A stretch of 52,866 nucleotides of DNA from positions 1-52,866 of the forward strand of contig JANXRG010000076.1 of the NCBI GenBank assembly GCA_025353105.1, given 5' to 3'. Each line of letters opens with the position of its first letter. Position 1 is the first letter of the stretch. Below, piece after piece: positions 1-8,379 of this stretch. The translations under genes and the position numbers were made by a program. This DNA comes from Verrucomicrobiota bacterium (GTDB taxonomy: Bacteria > Verrucomicrobiota > Verrucomicrobiia > Chthoniobacterales > SZAS-18). Below the pieces are notes generated by a model that was not told the DNA's origin, did no database searches, and worked only from the letters and a program-made list of their open reading frames with translations.

Positions 1-225
1 GGGTCGGCGTCGGGGTCACAGTCGGCGTCGGGGTCTGGGTCGGCAGCGATGTCGGGCTCGGGGTCGGCGTCCCGGTCGACGTCGGCGTGGGAGTTTCCGT
101 GGGCGTCGGGGTCGGCGTTTGCGTCAGCGTGGGCGTGGGCGTCGGGGTCCCGCTCGGCGTCGGCGTGACCGTCGGGGTCGGAGTGATCGTCGCAGTCGGA
201 GTGGGCAGCGGCGTGAACGGTGTAT
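1..225 (-). repeat. Low-complexity Thr-Pro coding repeat (copy 2, part)
   Basis: On the plus strand this is a run of GTCGGC/GTGGGC/GTCGGG hexamers. Read on the coding minus strand it gives TPTPT, TPTPTVT and similar blocks at the C-terminus of the pilin above. It continues beyond the window edge, so its full length cannot be given. Short tandem units of this kind vary in length by slippage. Confidence 0.85.
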
Positions 226-1471
226 CGCCACCGCCACCGCCGGGCGTACGCGCCGCGAGATTCGCCTTATTGCGCAGGGCGGTCCGGACGTCGTAGTAGT
301 TGTTAAATTCGGTACTGGCTTGCTTGCCGGCAAGATAGCTGTCGCTGGGGTTCGCGCGATTGTAGGCCTCCTGCGCGCCCTGCGAGCGGAATTTCAAATC
401 CAGCAACACTCCATCGTTTCGGGTGTCCGGCCGGAAGGGCGGGTTCGACAAGGTCTCGGTCACCGCCAGGTTCGGACTGAGCAAATTGAAAAGTCGGTTG
501 CCTCCCGCATCGAACAGCTTCACGCGGCCGGGCACGCCGGTCACGAATTGCATGCCTGAGATTGAAACCAGATCCGTGCCGACATCCGGGTCCAGGCCCA
601 ATTCAAACGCGGCATAAAGCTGCGGCCGTTTGACCGTGCAAAGTTGGATCGTCCCGACGACGCGGGCCGTATAGGATGCGCCCAAATCGACCGTGACGGA
701 ATAGTTCGATCCGTCCACCGCCGGCGGATCGATAAGAGCCACCGTCGTGATGGGAGCGTCCAGCAGGGGCGGATCGTCGATCGTCATGAGGTCGCCGACC
801 CTCGGCGCGCTCTGGGCCACTTCACCGGTCAGAATATTCCCAGGACGGACCTCGATGGGGAGCGTCAATGTCGTGTCAGCCGGTACCACCGGCACCGCAG
901 AGGTGATCCGATAGGGTTGCGAATTCAGTGGGATATTGACCACAAAGCCATTCGTCCTCTGAACGCTTGGAAGAATCTGGCTATAAGCCGCCGGGTTGGT
1001 CGGAAGGCCGGGGCCAACGTATACCCGCATGTCCCCCACCGCCCAAGGTCTGTCCGGCAGGCTGCCAGCCACGCTGACGACGAAATAATCGCCGATTTTC
1101 GACGCGCTCTTATTGCTCACGGCAAAGCCGGTGGCCGCGTTGAAATCATCGATGAAATGACGCGCCGTGCTATAGGTGAGGTCCAACGCGGTCGCGGGCC
1201 CCGTCGCGGGATATCGCGCCACGCTGACCATCTGCGGGGCGTCTACCGAACGCGCGACGTCGAACGCCATTTTATCCACCGCGCTGCGGGCGGTGCCGTG
1301 GACTTGGTTGATGGCGAGGTTCTTGGCGAAGAGCGTCAAAGCAGCCTGAGCCGCTACGAAGATCACCCCGCCAATCACGACCATGATCGCCACGCCGATC
1401 ATCAACTCGGAAATGGTGTACCCGGCAGCTCGCTTGAGCATTCGTCGGAAGAGTGCGGGCACTTGTTTCAT
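1..1471 (-). CDS. PilW-like prepilin with Thr-Pro tail, copy 2 (3' end cut by window)
   Basis: The frame opens at the ATG ending at 1471 and stays open to base 1, so the C-terminus is outside the window. The N-terminus has the class III signal motif [13 protein letters not shown], with cleavage after Gly17 and the conserved Glu at mature position 5, followed by one hydrophobic helix. The middle (to about residue 415) is a PilW/minor-pilin-like globular part and then a GGGGG linker leads into Thr-Pro-rich repeats. It is a close paralogue of the gene at 5262-7508. It lies 25 bases after the small prepilin at 1497-1991, in the same order as in the other copy. Family knowledge: such minor pilins prime type IV pilus or pseudopilus assembly. 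The exact apparatus is unknown. Confidence 0.82.
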   Translation of the reverse strand, partial: MKQVPALFRRMLKRAAGYTISELMIGVAIMVVIGGVIFVAAQAALTLFAKNLAINQVHGTARSAVDKMAFDVARSVDAPQMVSVARYPATGPATALDLTYSTARHFIDDFNAATGFAVSNKSASKIGDYFVVSVAGSLPDRPWAVGDMRVYVGPGLPTNPAAYSQILPSVQRTNGFVVNIPLNSQPYRITSAVPVVPADTTLTLPIEVRPGNILTGEVAQSAPRVGDLMTIDDPPLLDAPITTVALIDPPAVDGSNYSVTVDLGASYTARVVGTIQLCTVKRPQLYAAFELGLDPDVGTDLVSISGMQFVTGVPGRVKLFDAGGNRLFNLLSPNLAVTETLSNPPFRPDTRNDGVLLDLKFRSQGAQEAYNRANPSDSYLAGKQASTEFNNYYDVRTALRNKANLAARTPGGGGGDTPFTPLPTPTATITPTPTVTPTPSGTPTPTPTLTQTPTPTPTETPTPTSTGTPTPSPTSLPTQTPTPTVTPTPT

Positions 1472-1496
1472 TCAGGTTCAAAAAATCTGGCGGAGT

Positions 1497-1991
1497 TCAA
1501 TCCTGACGCGCCACCACCGTGTACGCCGTCAAAGGTTCCACCGGAATGCCGCGGTAGGTGTAGGTCACCTTGAATCCAATCACCATGAGGTCGGCCCGTT
1601 CACCTGCCCTCGCCGACCGCTGCAATGTCGCCGGCACGGTATCCTGCCCGCCCGGCGTGGTGAAGAGGCTGATCGCCCCATCGGCACGCGAACCGATCGG
1701 GAGGGCGTTTCTTCCCTCGTTTGGCGGGCTAAAAGCCACAAAGGATCCACCCGTATCAAAATGGATTTCCTTCTGGTATGTGCTCGTCCAAGGCGTGCCG
1801 ATCGTCTCGTTCAGGCACGAGCCGAGGACTACCTTGGCCGAAGTGCTCAATCGCGAGCTGACGGCAAATTGGTTCGCGCCGCCGAACGTGGCGTAGAACC
1901 CGCCCACCACGAGGGCAAGGATAGCGGCGGAAACCGACATCTCCACCATCGTAAAGCCTGCCGACCTGCGTATGGACAATCGTTTTGACAT
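1497..1991 (-). CDS. Small prepilin-type protein, copy 2
   Basis: A 164-residue protein with a short basic leader and the prepilin signal RRSAG|FTMVEMSVSAAILAL: Gly12 precedes the cut, Phe13 becomes residue 1 and Glu17 is the conserved E5. One N-terminal helix is followed by a small globular domain with a single Cys (GSCLNETIG). The ATG at 1991 is chosen because the paralogue at 7533-8033 starts at the same residue; in-frame ATGs at 2021 and 2093 lie upstream, the latter inside the leader. It is first in a unit with the PilW-like gene 25 bases downstream. The family (PilV/GspH-like minor pilins) is processed by PilD and methylated. Its own function is not known. Confidence 0.8.
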   Translation of the reverse strand: MSKRLSIRRSAGFTMVEMSVSAAILALVVGGFYATFGGANQFAVSSRLSTSAKVVLGSCLNETIGTPWTSTYQKEIHFDTGGSFVAFSPPNEGRNALPIGSRADGAISLFTTPGGQDTVPATLQRSARAGERADLMVIGFKVTYTYRGIPVEPLTAYTVVARQD

Positions 1992-2042
1992 AGAAACCAA
2001 ACGGCTTAGCCGTGAACTCATCGAGTGAAGTAGCACCAAACA

Positions 2043-2153
2043 TACCAGTGTCTCCGACTCCCGGCTTTGCCGGTCAGTCACCCACCAAAACACTCGTATC
2101 CGCAGCGTCTCACCGACGGGATATATGAGATATGAATCAGAATTGAGAGACGC
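2043..2153 (-). ncRNA. Candidate structured 5' leader RNA, copy 2
   Basis: Read on the minus strand, this leader can fold into two parts. The first is a 7-bp stem (2147-2153 with 2105-2111, GCGTCTC/GAGACGC) around an AT-rich loop. The second is a stem AGTGT/ACACT (2090-2094 with 2047-2051) enclosing a hairpin of GACT/AGTC (2076-2079 with 2056-2059) and CCGGC/GCCGG with an AAA loop. The same layout is present at 8084-8195 before the paralogous gene, while the flanks have diverged. No known riboswitch class was recognised. A leader or cis-regulatory role is inference. Confidence 0.5.
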
Positions 2154-2167
2154 CGTGAGAAAGTCGC

Positions 2168-2195
2168 ATTATTGCGAGACACGACAGGAATGCAA
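2168..2195 (-). promoter_or_regulatory. Promoter with dyad over the -10, pilin unit copy 2
   Basis: On the minus strand TTGCAT (2195-2190) and AATAAT (2173-2168) are spaced by 16 bases, giving a sigma70-like promoter about 180 bases before the prepilin start. The -10 sits in the centre of the dyad TCGCA-atAa-TGCGA (2164-2177). The paralogous unit has the same spacing and the same dyad at 8205-8237, which supports function. The binding protein is unknown. Confidence 0.5.
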
Positions 2196-2340
2196 CGTTT
2201 ATTCACCGGAGGAGGTAGAAATGGGGGACGATTCAAATCCGAACTCTGGAAATCGGGGCCCCGGCAGGTCGTCGCGCGGATGATGAATGACGCGCCGGCC
2301 AGGCCTGGGCTCCGCGGTTTGACGCGGTACCGCAAACTCT

Positions 2341-2560
2341 ATAAGCCAACTTTTCGACCCTTTCCTCGTTTACCCCACCCTGCGTGAACACGAGGCGCTT
2401 GTCTTTTGGCGTTGACCCCAGGCATTTCAGCTGCGCTGTGACGGGCGGTCTTCACCGAGCCCCAAGAGAGACTTGGGTGCCTTTGCTGGGTGCTTGCCGC
2501 TTTGCCCCGCTGGGATTCTCGTCCGGCAGATGGACACGCACCGCGGGCGTGCATTGCTGA
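2341..2560 (+). pseudogene. Decayed 5' fragment of the DUF2298 gene
   Basis: The stretch aligns with the first bases of the gene at 8380 at a constant offset of about 6,039 bases. The first 30 bases match at 22 positions, TTCCTCGT (2362) and GTGAACACGA (2384) align with 8401 and 8422, and GACTTGGGT (2470) matches 8543 after a deletion of about 34 bases. The start codon has become ATA and a TGA follows after 24 codons, so it cannot encode the protein. It is a by-product of the tandem duplication of the pilin unit, which included the divergent gene's 5' end. The right limit is uncertain; similarity fades after about 2530. The rest of 2180-2675 shows no gene I can support. Confidence 0.55.
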
Positions 2561-2675
2561 CCGATCCCGGCATGGCCTGCAATGTCACGGATGCGCTGCT
2601 CGCCAGAAAAAATACGCCGGTCGCGTCCGATGTTGCCGGCTAGATCGGCCGGCACCATCGTGAGGAGGGCCCGAC

Positions 2676-5141
2676 CTAGAACCTCTCCCATGCGCCCTTG
2701 ACGTACGTGATCGTCTTCGGGAAGCCCTGGGGCGGCTTCGTAATGTATGACTGGTCGAATTGCACGTCTCGAACCGGGGCATTATACGCCTGTCGCAGCC
2801 CGGGTGGGGACCACGGTGACGTGAATTCCCGCGAGAAGAAGGACTGCATCATCGAGCCCTTGTAGGTGAATTTTGTCGTTGTGATTCCATTGGCGGGATT
2901 ATAAAAATCCTTATCCGTGCTGTACCCGGTGGGAACTTGGCCCCAGTTTTCCATGAAGCGAAGCAGGTTACTGGCTCCTCCCCCGGCCTCCGTTACATTG
3001 TTCTGGAAAATTCCGGACACGACCGCGGTGTTGACCGTGGTCGAGACGGCCTGACGACTTAAGGCCGTGACGGAACCAGCCGTGCCTGGAGCGACTTCTA
3101 TCCCCGTCGCGGGATCGATGGCCGCGGCCTTCGTTGCGTCGAAAGTGCTACGCCTAGGTTGAAAGAAATCGTCGTATCCCTTGGTCGGATCAAAATTTCG
3201 TGACACCACCGAAATGACATCGCCCATTACCGCGGCCGTGACGGGATCGTAGCCGGCAACATAGGTGTTCGTTCCGTCGGCCGTATTGGTAAAATTACTC
3301 GGGACCGTTGAGCCGACACCTCCCGTGTTGTAGTCGCCCTTGATGTAAACGGCGTTTTCTGATGCCACGGTGAAAGATCGTTCCGGGTCGCTGAGATCCG
3401 TCCTGATGGTGGCGAAGGGAAGCACCGCCCCATTCGTGAGCATGATGCCATGCTTTAGCCGCCTCGTATCCGGGGTCGTCTCATAATCTTTCAGGTTGGA
3501 ATTGGCCGCGACGGTCATCCCGTTATTGTAGGAAAGCGTGTCCGCGTCCTGATTTGTCACGTCGGCGACATAGAGAATCCCGTTGAAATGCGTCAAGGTG
3601 GACGCTTCAAGGGCGGCGGCGAGCCGCGCCACATCAATCGTCGTGGTGGCAATGGCGTTGAGCGTACCGCGTTGCGCCTCGCGCGCGTCCGACACGAGAC
3701 CCCGCGTGCGCGTCAAGTACGTGCCGCTCCCGTCCGCCGGCACATTCAACGCGTTCAGAATCGCCGTACTCAAGGCGGGATCGTAAGTCGAGACGTTTGG
3801 TCCGTCTGCCTTGCCGGCGGGAGTAGTCGCCCTGATGATCGTCTTGGCGGTGTCGATCAGACCGGTGACAGGGTCGTAGACTAATAATACTTTAATCGAT
3901 GCCTGATTATACAGCCGTGCCGATTCGATCGCCGCCTGGGCCGCCGCGGCGTCGGAAGTGCTGGTTGCCACGTCCCAATACGTGTTGTAGTCGACCGTTG
4001 TTGGATCCAAAAGGGATTTCCCCGTCTGCCGGACGGGTCGCTCGATGATCTCCCGCAACGAATTGTTATTGTACGAGGGATTCTGCAAGCTGAACGGCTG
4101 CAGGAATGTGCGGTCGATGCCTCCAACCATCATCGCCGCGACCTGATCCGGCGATCCGCTGAGATTCCCGGGGAAGCGGTTCACCGGCGCGGGGTCGAGC
4201 GCACTGTCGTCCAAGGTTCCATATCCAAGTTGAACGATGTCGTGGCCCGGGGAGGGCGTGCCCGACGCATTCGCGTTATAGTCAATGCCAGCGTACGTCA
4301 CTCTTTTCAAGAAATCCAAGGTGGTCCCGGCGCTCAGACGTGTGCCTTGAAATAGATTATCGTTCGTGTGAACGCGGCCGGCGACGCTCATGTTAGAACC
4401 TGGGAACAGCTCAAGTCGATTTTCAAAGAAGATTGCGGCTTGCGCTGCGTTCGCCAGGGAGCGCGTGAAATGGCGCTTCACATTGACCGTGATTGGACCG
4501 TTCCGACTCGGCACGTTCAGTTGCACTTGCACCTCGTAAATGATGTTGACGGCATCGAATCCATTGGCGGATCCGATCGCCGTGAGGAAGGTGTAGTCAG
4601 CCGGTGAACCCGGCGGGGGATAGTAATCGTTGGTGACCGCATTGTAACCATTCCGATTGGTGGCCTCGATCAGCTTGGTGCTAGCATTGTTGCACCGTAA
4701 CCCCACGGTGTCGTAGTCACCGTAGAGGCGACCATACACGTCGACCGTTCGAATCGTGATCATTCCCGCGCTCGTGGAGAGACTACTGAAATCATAGAGG
4801 GTGTCGGGCAATCCCAGATAGCCGGGGGGAAGACCCAATCTCGACAGGGTGACGTTCGTGATGTCAATCCCGAGGTTGTTGTAGACCGAAGTGGGATCAA
4901 TGAAGACCTTCGCATTAAGATTCTTGTTTGTTTGGGACGCCACGATCGCGCGCCAGCGCGAATACACCAGCTCCATCGCCGCGTCGGCCACGCCATATCC
5001 CAGGGTCATCTGGGTGCTGCGCAACCCAGCTGAAGCGGTTCCGGACGTGTAGTTGAACGCGGCGCCGGCAAATACCGAAAGCACCACGATAAAGAACAAA
5101 ACAACAAACAGCGTGTTTCCACGATTACGGCGAATTCTCAT
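2676..5141 (-). CDS. Large PilX-like pilus assembly protein
   Basis: An 821-residue protein with an N-terminal membrane helix in a prepilin-like context: NRG|NTLFVVLFFIVVLSVF, Gly8 at a possible cleavage point, but Val rather than Glu at mature position 5. This lack of E5 is typical of tip subunits such as GspK and some PilX proteins. The rest is a long soluble domain rich in Asn, Thr and Ser with no Cys pairs that I recognise as disulfides. It is the third gene of the pilin unit, 120 bases after the PilW-like gene. Proteins of this size with a PilX N-terminus are known from Verrucomicrobiota and relatives, but the function is not settled. A role in a pseudopilus tip or adhesive fibre is inference. 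Confidence 0.72.
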   Translation of the reverse strand: MRIRRNRGNTLFVVLFFIVVLSVFAGAAFNYTSGTASAGLRSTQMTLGYGVADAAMELVYSRWRAIVASQTNKNLNAKVFIDPTSVYNNLGIDITNVTLSRLGLPPGYLGLPDTLYDFSSLSTSAGMITIRTVDVYGRLYGDYDTVGLRCNNASTKLIEATNRNGYNAVTNDYYPPPGSPADYTFLTAIGSANGFDAVNIIYEVQVQLNVPSRNGPITVNVKRHFTRSLANAAQAAIFFENRLELFPGSNMSVAGRVHTNDNLFQGTRLSAGTTLDFLKRVTYAGIDYNANASGTPSPGHDIVQLGYGTLDDSALDPAPVNRFPGNLSGSPDQVAAMMVGGIDRTFLQPFSLQNPSYNNNSLREIIERPVRQTGKSLLDPTTVDYNTYWDVATSTSDAAAAQAAIESARLYNQASIKVLLVYDPVTGLIDTAKTIIRATTPAGKADGPNVSTYDPALSTAILNALNVPADGSGTYLTRTRGLVSDAREAQRGTLNAIATTTIDVARLAAALEASTLTHFNGILYVADVTNQDADTLSYNNGMTVAANSNLKDYETTPDTRRLKHGIMLTNGAVLPFATIRTDLSDPERSFTVASENAVYIKGDYNTGGVGSTVPSNFTNTADGTNTYVAGYDPVTAAVMGDVISVVSRNFDPTKGYDDFFQPRRSTFDATKAAAIDPATGIEVAPGTAGSVTALSRQAVSTTVNTAVVSGIFQNNVTEAGGGASNLLRFMENWGQVPTGYSTDKDFYNPANGITTTKFTYKGSMMQSFFSREFTSPWSPPGLRQAYNAPVRDVQFDQSYITKPPQGFPKTITYVKGAWERF

Positions 5142-5261
5142 GGTTGATGGGGTTGGGGGAAAGTTAACTTCGGAGCGTCACCACGGGTTCGAATGGCCGA
5201 CGGCGACCGGATTCTAAATTGAGTTCCTACGGTGAAGCCAAAGTGTTGATGAAATATTGAC

Positions 5262-7508
5262 CTACGCGATTGGGGTCGGAGTCGGCACCTGCGTCGGTGT
5301 CACGGTCGGAGTCGGCGTCACCGTCGGTGTCGGGGTCACGGTCGGCGTGATCGTCGGCGTAATCGTCGGCGTGGGCGTGCGCGTGGGCGTCGGTGTCGGC
5401 GTGACCGTCGGGGTATTGGTCGGCGTTGGCGTCTCCGTCACGGTCGGCGTCGGCGTCGGCGTCGGCGTAATTGTCGGTGTCTGCGTAACCGTCGGGGTGG
5501 GTGTGGGCGTCGGCGTCAGTGTCGGCGTCGGCGTCGGCGTGACCGTCGGGGTGTTGGTCGGCGTCGGGGTCTGCGTCACGGTCGGCGTCCGCGTCGGCGT
5601 CGGCGTTATGGTCGGCGTCTGCGTGATCGTTGGAGTGGGCGTGGGCGTCGACGTGGGTGTAATCGTCGGGGTGTTCGTCGGCGTCGGCGTTTCCGTTACG
5701 GTTGGCGTTTGTGTCGGCGTCGGTGTGATGGTCGGGGTCGCCGTAGCAGTCGGCGTCGAGGTGGGCGTGGGCGTGGGCGTGGGCGTGGGCGTCGGCGTGA
5801 CCGTTGGGGTGTTGGTCGGCGTCGGGGTCTGCGTCACGGTCGGTGTCTGCGTGGGCGTCGGCGTGATCGTCGGTGTCTGCGTCACGGTCGGCGTCGGCGT
5901 CGGCGTGCCCGTGGGCGTGACCGTTGGCGTCTGCGTGACGGTCGGCGTCTGCGTGACCGTCGGCGTGGACGTGGGCGTCGGTGTCTGCGTCGGCGTCGCC
6001 GTGATGGTGGGAGTCGGCGTCTCGGTCGGGGTGGGCGTCGGAGTCTGGGTGTTTACGGCCGTCGGACTCGGCGTCGGCGTCCCGGTCGATGTTGGGATCG
6101 GGGTCGGTGTGCTCGTCGGCGTGGGCGTTTCCGTTGGCGTCGTGGTGGGCGTCGGACTCGGCGTCGGCGTCGCGGTCGGCACGGGCGTTGGAGTAATCGT
6201 CGCGGTCGGAGTCGGCAGCGGCGTAAACGGCGTGTCGCCTCCACCACCGCCACGACCACGCGACGCGAGATTTGCCTTGTTGCGCAGGGCGGTTCTGACG
6301 TCGTAGTAGGTGTTGAATTCGCTCGCGGCCTGCTTGCCGGCGAGATAGCTGTCGAGGGCGTTCGTCCGGTAAAATCCCTCTTGTGCCCCTTGCGAGCGGA
6401 ATTTCAAATCGAGCAAGACTCCATCGTTGCCGGGGTCCGGCCGAAACGGTGGATTCGTCACGGTCTCGGCCACCGCCAGGTTGGGACTAAGCAAATTGTA
6501 AAGCCGGTTGCCGCTTCCATCGATCAGTTTCACCCGTCCCGGCACGCCGGTCACGGCTTGCATGCCGGAGAGCGAAATCAGATCGGTTCCAACGTCCGGA
6601 TCCAAGCCCAATTCAATCGCCGCATAAAGCGTAGGTCGTTTGACCGTGCAAAGTTGGTTCGTCCCGACTGTGCGCGCGGAGTAGGACGCGCCTAAATCGA
6701 CGGTCACGGAATAGATTGTCCCGGCAACGATGCCGACATTGGTGATGGGTGCGTCGAACAAGGGCGGATCGTCAATCGTCATGAGGTCGCCGACCCTTGG
6801 CTCGCTCATGCGCGGCTCACCGCCCAAGACCCCGATCGAGACGGTGGTCGGCGGGACCGGAGTCGGCGGTAGACTGCCCGGCCGCACATCGATGTTGAGC
6901 GTCAGCGTCGTGTCAGCCGGTACCACCGGCACAGGGGTGGTAATTCGGAACGGCTGCGGATTCAGCGGGATATTGATCACAAAACCGTTCATCCTCTGGG
7001 CACCCGGAAGAATCTGGGCATAGGCCGCTGGATTAGCCGGAAGGCCCGGGCCGACGTACACCCGCAGGTCGCCCACTGCCCAGGGTCTGTCCGGCAGGGT
7101 ACCGGCCACCGTTACCACGAAATAATCGCCGGTTTTCGCCGCCTGCTTGCCGCTCACAGGCAGGCCGGTGAACGCGTTGAAGTCATCCACGTAGCGACGC
7201 GCCGAACTGTAGGTGAGGTCCACCGCGGTCGCCGGTCCGGTTGAGGGATAGCGTGCCACCGCGACCAGCAGCGGCGCTTCCACGGAGCGGGCGACGTCGA
7301 AAGCCATTTTGTCCACCGCGCTGCGGGCCGTGCCGTGGACTTGGTTGATGGCGAGATTCTTGGCGAAGAGCGTCAAGGCGGCCTGAGCGACCACGAAGAT
7401 CACCCCGCCAATCACGACCATGATCGCCAGGCCGATCATCAACTCGGTTAACGTATAGCCCGCGGCTCGTTTCAGCAGCCGTTGGAGGAGTCCAGGAACC
7501 CTTGACAT
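5262..7508 (-). CDS. PilW-like prepilin with about 320-residue Thr-Pro tail, copy 1
   Basis: A 748-residue protein. Residues 1-17 are the leader, with [17 protein letters not shown] and Glu22 as E5, followed by a hydrophobic helix to about residue 45. The globular PilW-like part runs to about residue 415. A GGGGG linker then gives way to a tail of about 320 residues made almost only of T, P, V, I, Q and E in TPTPT, TQTPT and TPTETPTPT units. It follows the small prepilin by 24 bases and precedes the PilX-like gene. Thr-Pro tails of this kind often act as rigid, possibly O-glycosylated stalks; this is inference. An overlapping plus-strand frame is an artefact of the repeat. Confidence 0.85.
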   Translation of the reverse strand: MSRVPGLLQRLLKRAAGYTLTELMIGLAIMVVIGGVIFVVAQAALTLFAKNLAINQVHGTARSAVDKMAFDVARSVEAPLLVAVARYPSTGPATAVDLTYSSARRYVDDFNAFTGLPVSGKQAAKTGDYFVVTVAGTLPDRPWAVGDLRVYVGPGLPANPAAYAQILPGAQRMNGFVINIPLNPQPFRITTPVPVVPADTTLTLNIDVRPGSLPPTPVPPTTVSIGVLGGEPRMSEPRVGDLMTIDDPPLFDAPITNVGIVAGTIYSVTVDLGASYSARTVGTNQLCTVKRPTLYAAIELGLDPDVGTDLISLSGMQAVTGVPGRVKLIDGSGNRLYNLLSPNLAVAETVTNPPFRPDPGNDGVLLDLKFRSQGAQEGFYRTNALDSYLAGKQAASEFNTYYDVRTALRNKANLASRGRGGGGGDTPFTPLPTPTATITPTPVPTATPTPSPTPTTTPTETPTPTSTPTPIPTSTGTPTPSPTAVNTQTPTPTPTETPTPTITATPTQTPTPTSTPTVTQTPTVTQTPTVTPTGTPTPTPTVTQTPTITPTPTQTPTVTQTPTPTNTPTVTPTPTPTPTPTPTSTPTATATPTITPTPTQTPTVTETPTPTNTPTITPTSTPTPTPTITQTPTITPTPTRTPTVTQTPTPTNTPTVTPTPTPTLTPTPTPTPTVTQTPTITPTPTPTPTVTETPTPTNTPTVTPTPTPTRTPTPTITPTITPTVTPTPTVTPTPTVTPTQVPTPTPIA
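5265..6222 (-). repeat. Thr-Pro coding tandem repeat (about 960 bases)
   Basis: The plus strand reads as GTCGGCGTCGG/GTGGGCGTC/GTCGGGGT variants throughout, with units of 6 to 18 bases and scattered synonymous changes. Coding is on the minus strand (tail of the PilW-like protein). The synonymous variation argues for protein-level selection on the Thr-Pro pattern rather than recent slippage alone. Assembly of such a region from short reads is error-prone, so the exact length should be treated with care. Confidence 0.9.
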
Positions 7509-7532
7509 GCGGAGGAAAAAATCGTGCCGAAG

Positions 7533-8033
7533 TCAATCCTGACGCGCCACAACGGTGTACGCGACTAATGGCTCCGCCGGCACGCCGCGGTAGGTGTATC
7601 TGACCCGAAAAGCAACCACCATCAGGTCGGAACGTTCCGCCGTGAGGATCTGCGCTGACCGCTCCAACGTCGCGGGCACCGTTTCATCCCCGGCCGGAGT
7701 GGTGAACAGGCTGATCTCGCCGTCCGCATGCGAACCAAGCGGGAGAGCAAATATTCCTTCATTCGGCGGGCTAAAGGGCACAAATGCGCCCCCCGTATCA
7801 AAATGGATTTGCTTGCGAAACGTGCTGGTCCAGGGCGTGCCGATCGTCTCATTCAGGCACGAGCCAAGAATCACCTTGGCTGAAGTGTTCAACCGCGAGT
7901 TGACGGCAAACTGGTTCGCGCCGCCAAACGTGGCAAAAAAGCCTCCGACCACGAGGGCCAGAATGGCGGCCGAAACCGCCATCTCAACCATCGTGAAGCC
8001 TGCTGACCGGCGTTGGGACAATCGTTTTGACAT
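7533..8033 (-). CDS. Small prepilin-type protein, copy 1
   Basis: A 166-residue protein nearly identical in layout to the one at 1497-1991: leader RRSAG, then FTMVEMAVSAAILALVVGG with Glu17 as E5, one helix, and a short globular domain containing GSCLNETIGTPWTST. The ATG at 8033 is preferred over an in-frame TTG at 8042. It opens the unit prepilin, PilW-like, PilX-like, transcribed from the promoter at 8210-8237 through a leader of about 170 bases. It shares its upstream region with the divergent DUF2298 gene. Family knowledge places it among minor pilins/pseudopilins; the substrate or surface role is unknown. Confidence 0.82.
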   Translation of the reverse strand: MSKRLSQRRSAGFTMVEMAVSAAILALVVGGFFATFGGANQFAVNSRLNTSAKVILGSCLNETIGTPWTSTFRKQIHFDTGGAFVPFSPPNEGIFALPLGSHADGEISLFTTPAGDETVPATLERSAQILTAERSDLMVVAFRVRYTYRGVPAEPLVAYTVVARQD

Positions 8034-8083
8034 AGTGACCAAAGGGCAAGGACGTACAATTTATTTGGCGGCGGACTAAAAAT

Positions 8084-8195
8084 TACCAGTGTCCCCCGGC
8101 TACCGGTTTTTCCGGCTAGCCCACCCTCTAAAACACTCGTATCCGCGGCGTCTCACCGATGGAATATATGAAATATGATCAGAATTGAGAGACGC
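8084..8195 (-). ncRNA. Candidate structured 5' leader RNA, copy 1
   Basis: Minus-strand reading gives the same two-part fold as copy 2: GCGTCTC/GAGACGC (8189-8195 with 8148-8154) and an AGTGT/ACACT stem (8133-8137 with 8088-8092). Inside it is GGCTA/TAGCC (8117-8121 with 8098-8102) capped by CCGG-AAAAA-CCGG. One pair differs by compensation between copies: G-C (8120 with 8099) here, A-T (2078 with 2057) in copy 2. The leader ends about 50 bases before the prepilin ATG. The ligand or binding protein, if any, is unknown. Confidence 0.52.
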
Positions 8196-8209
8196 TTTTA
8201 GAACCTCGC

Positions 8210-8237
8210 ATTATTGCGAGTTTTGGCAGCAAGGCAA
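8210..8237 (-). promoter_or_regulatory. Promoter with dyad over the -10, pilin unit copy 1
   Basis: Minus strand TTGCCT (8237-8232), a 16-base spacer and AATAAT (8215-8210). The -10 lies inside the perfect dyad CTCGCA-ttat-TGCGAG (8205-8220). Both elements and the spacing recur in copy 2 at 2164-2195. A regulator bound here would block RNA polymerase; the identity of that regulator is not visible. Confidence 0.52.
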
Positions 8238-8379
8238 CAATTAATTTCGGTTGACGCGCACATTCTAAGCGGATTTGTCCGGATACTCTGATAATCGATA
8301 CTTGGGCAGGCCTTTAATCTGCTGAATGAGGCGCAGGCTAGACGTGCCCGCCGTTCTTTGACAGGTTGCCCACGCCCGC

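Noticed and set aside
1756-2043. Leader peptide or small gene starting at 2043 on the minus strand
   Set aside because: It overlaps the prepilin gene in another frame and the corresponding frame is not kept in the paralogous copy.
2043-2177. c-di-GMP-I (GEMM) riboswitch before the pilin genes
   Set aside because: The conserved GEMM core motifs and the GNRA loop with its receptor are not present, although pilin genes are frequent GEMM targets.
1-6230. GTCGGC-type repeats as a possible CRISPR array
   Set aside because: Units are short, contiguous and in frame with a protein; there are no unique spacers and no cas genes.
5257-6306. Plus-strand open frame encoding a Val-Gly repeat protein of 349 residues
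   Set aside because: It is the antisense of the Thr-Pro repeat of the pilin gene; the hexamer repeat has no stops in several frames, and there is no independent evidence of a gene.
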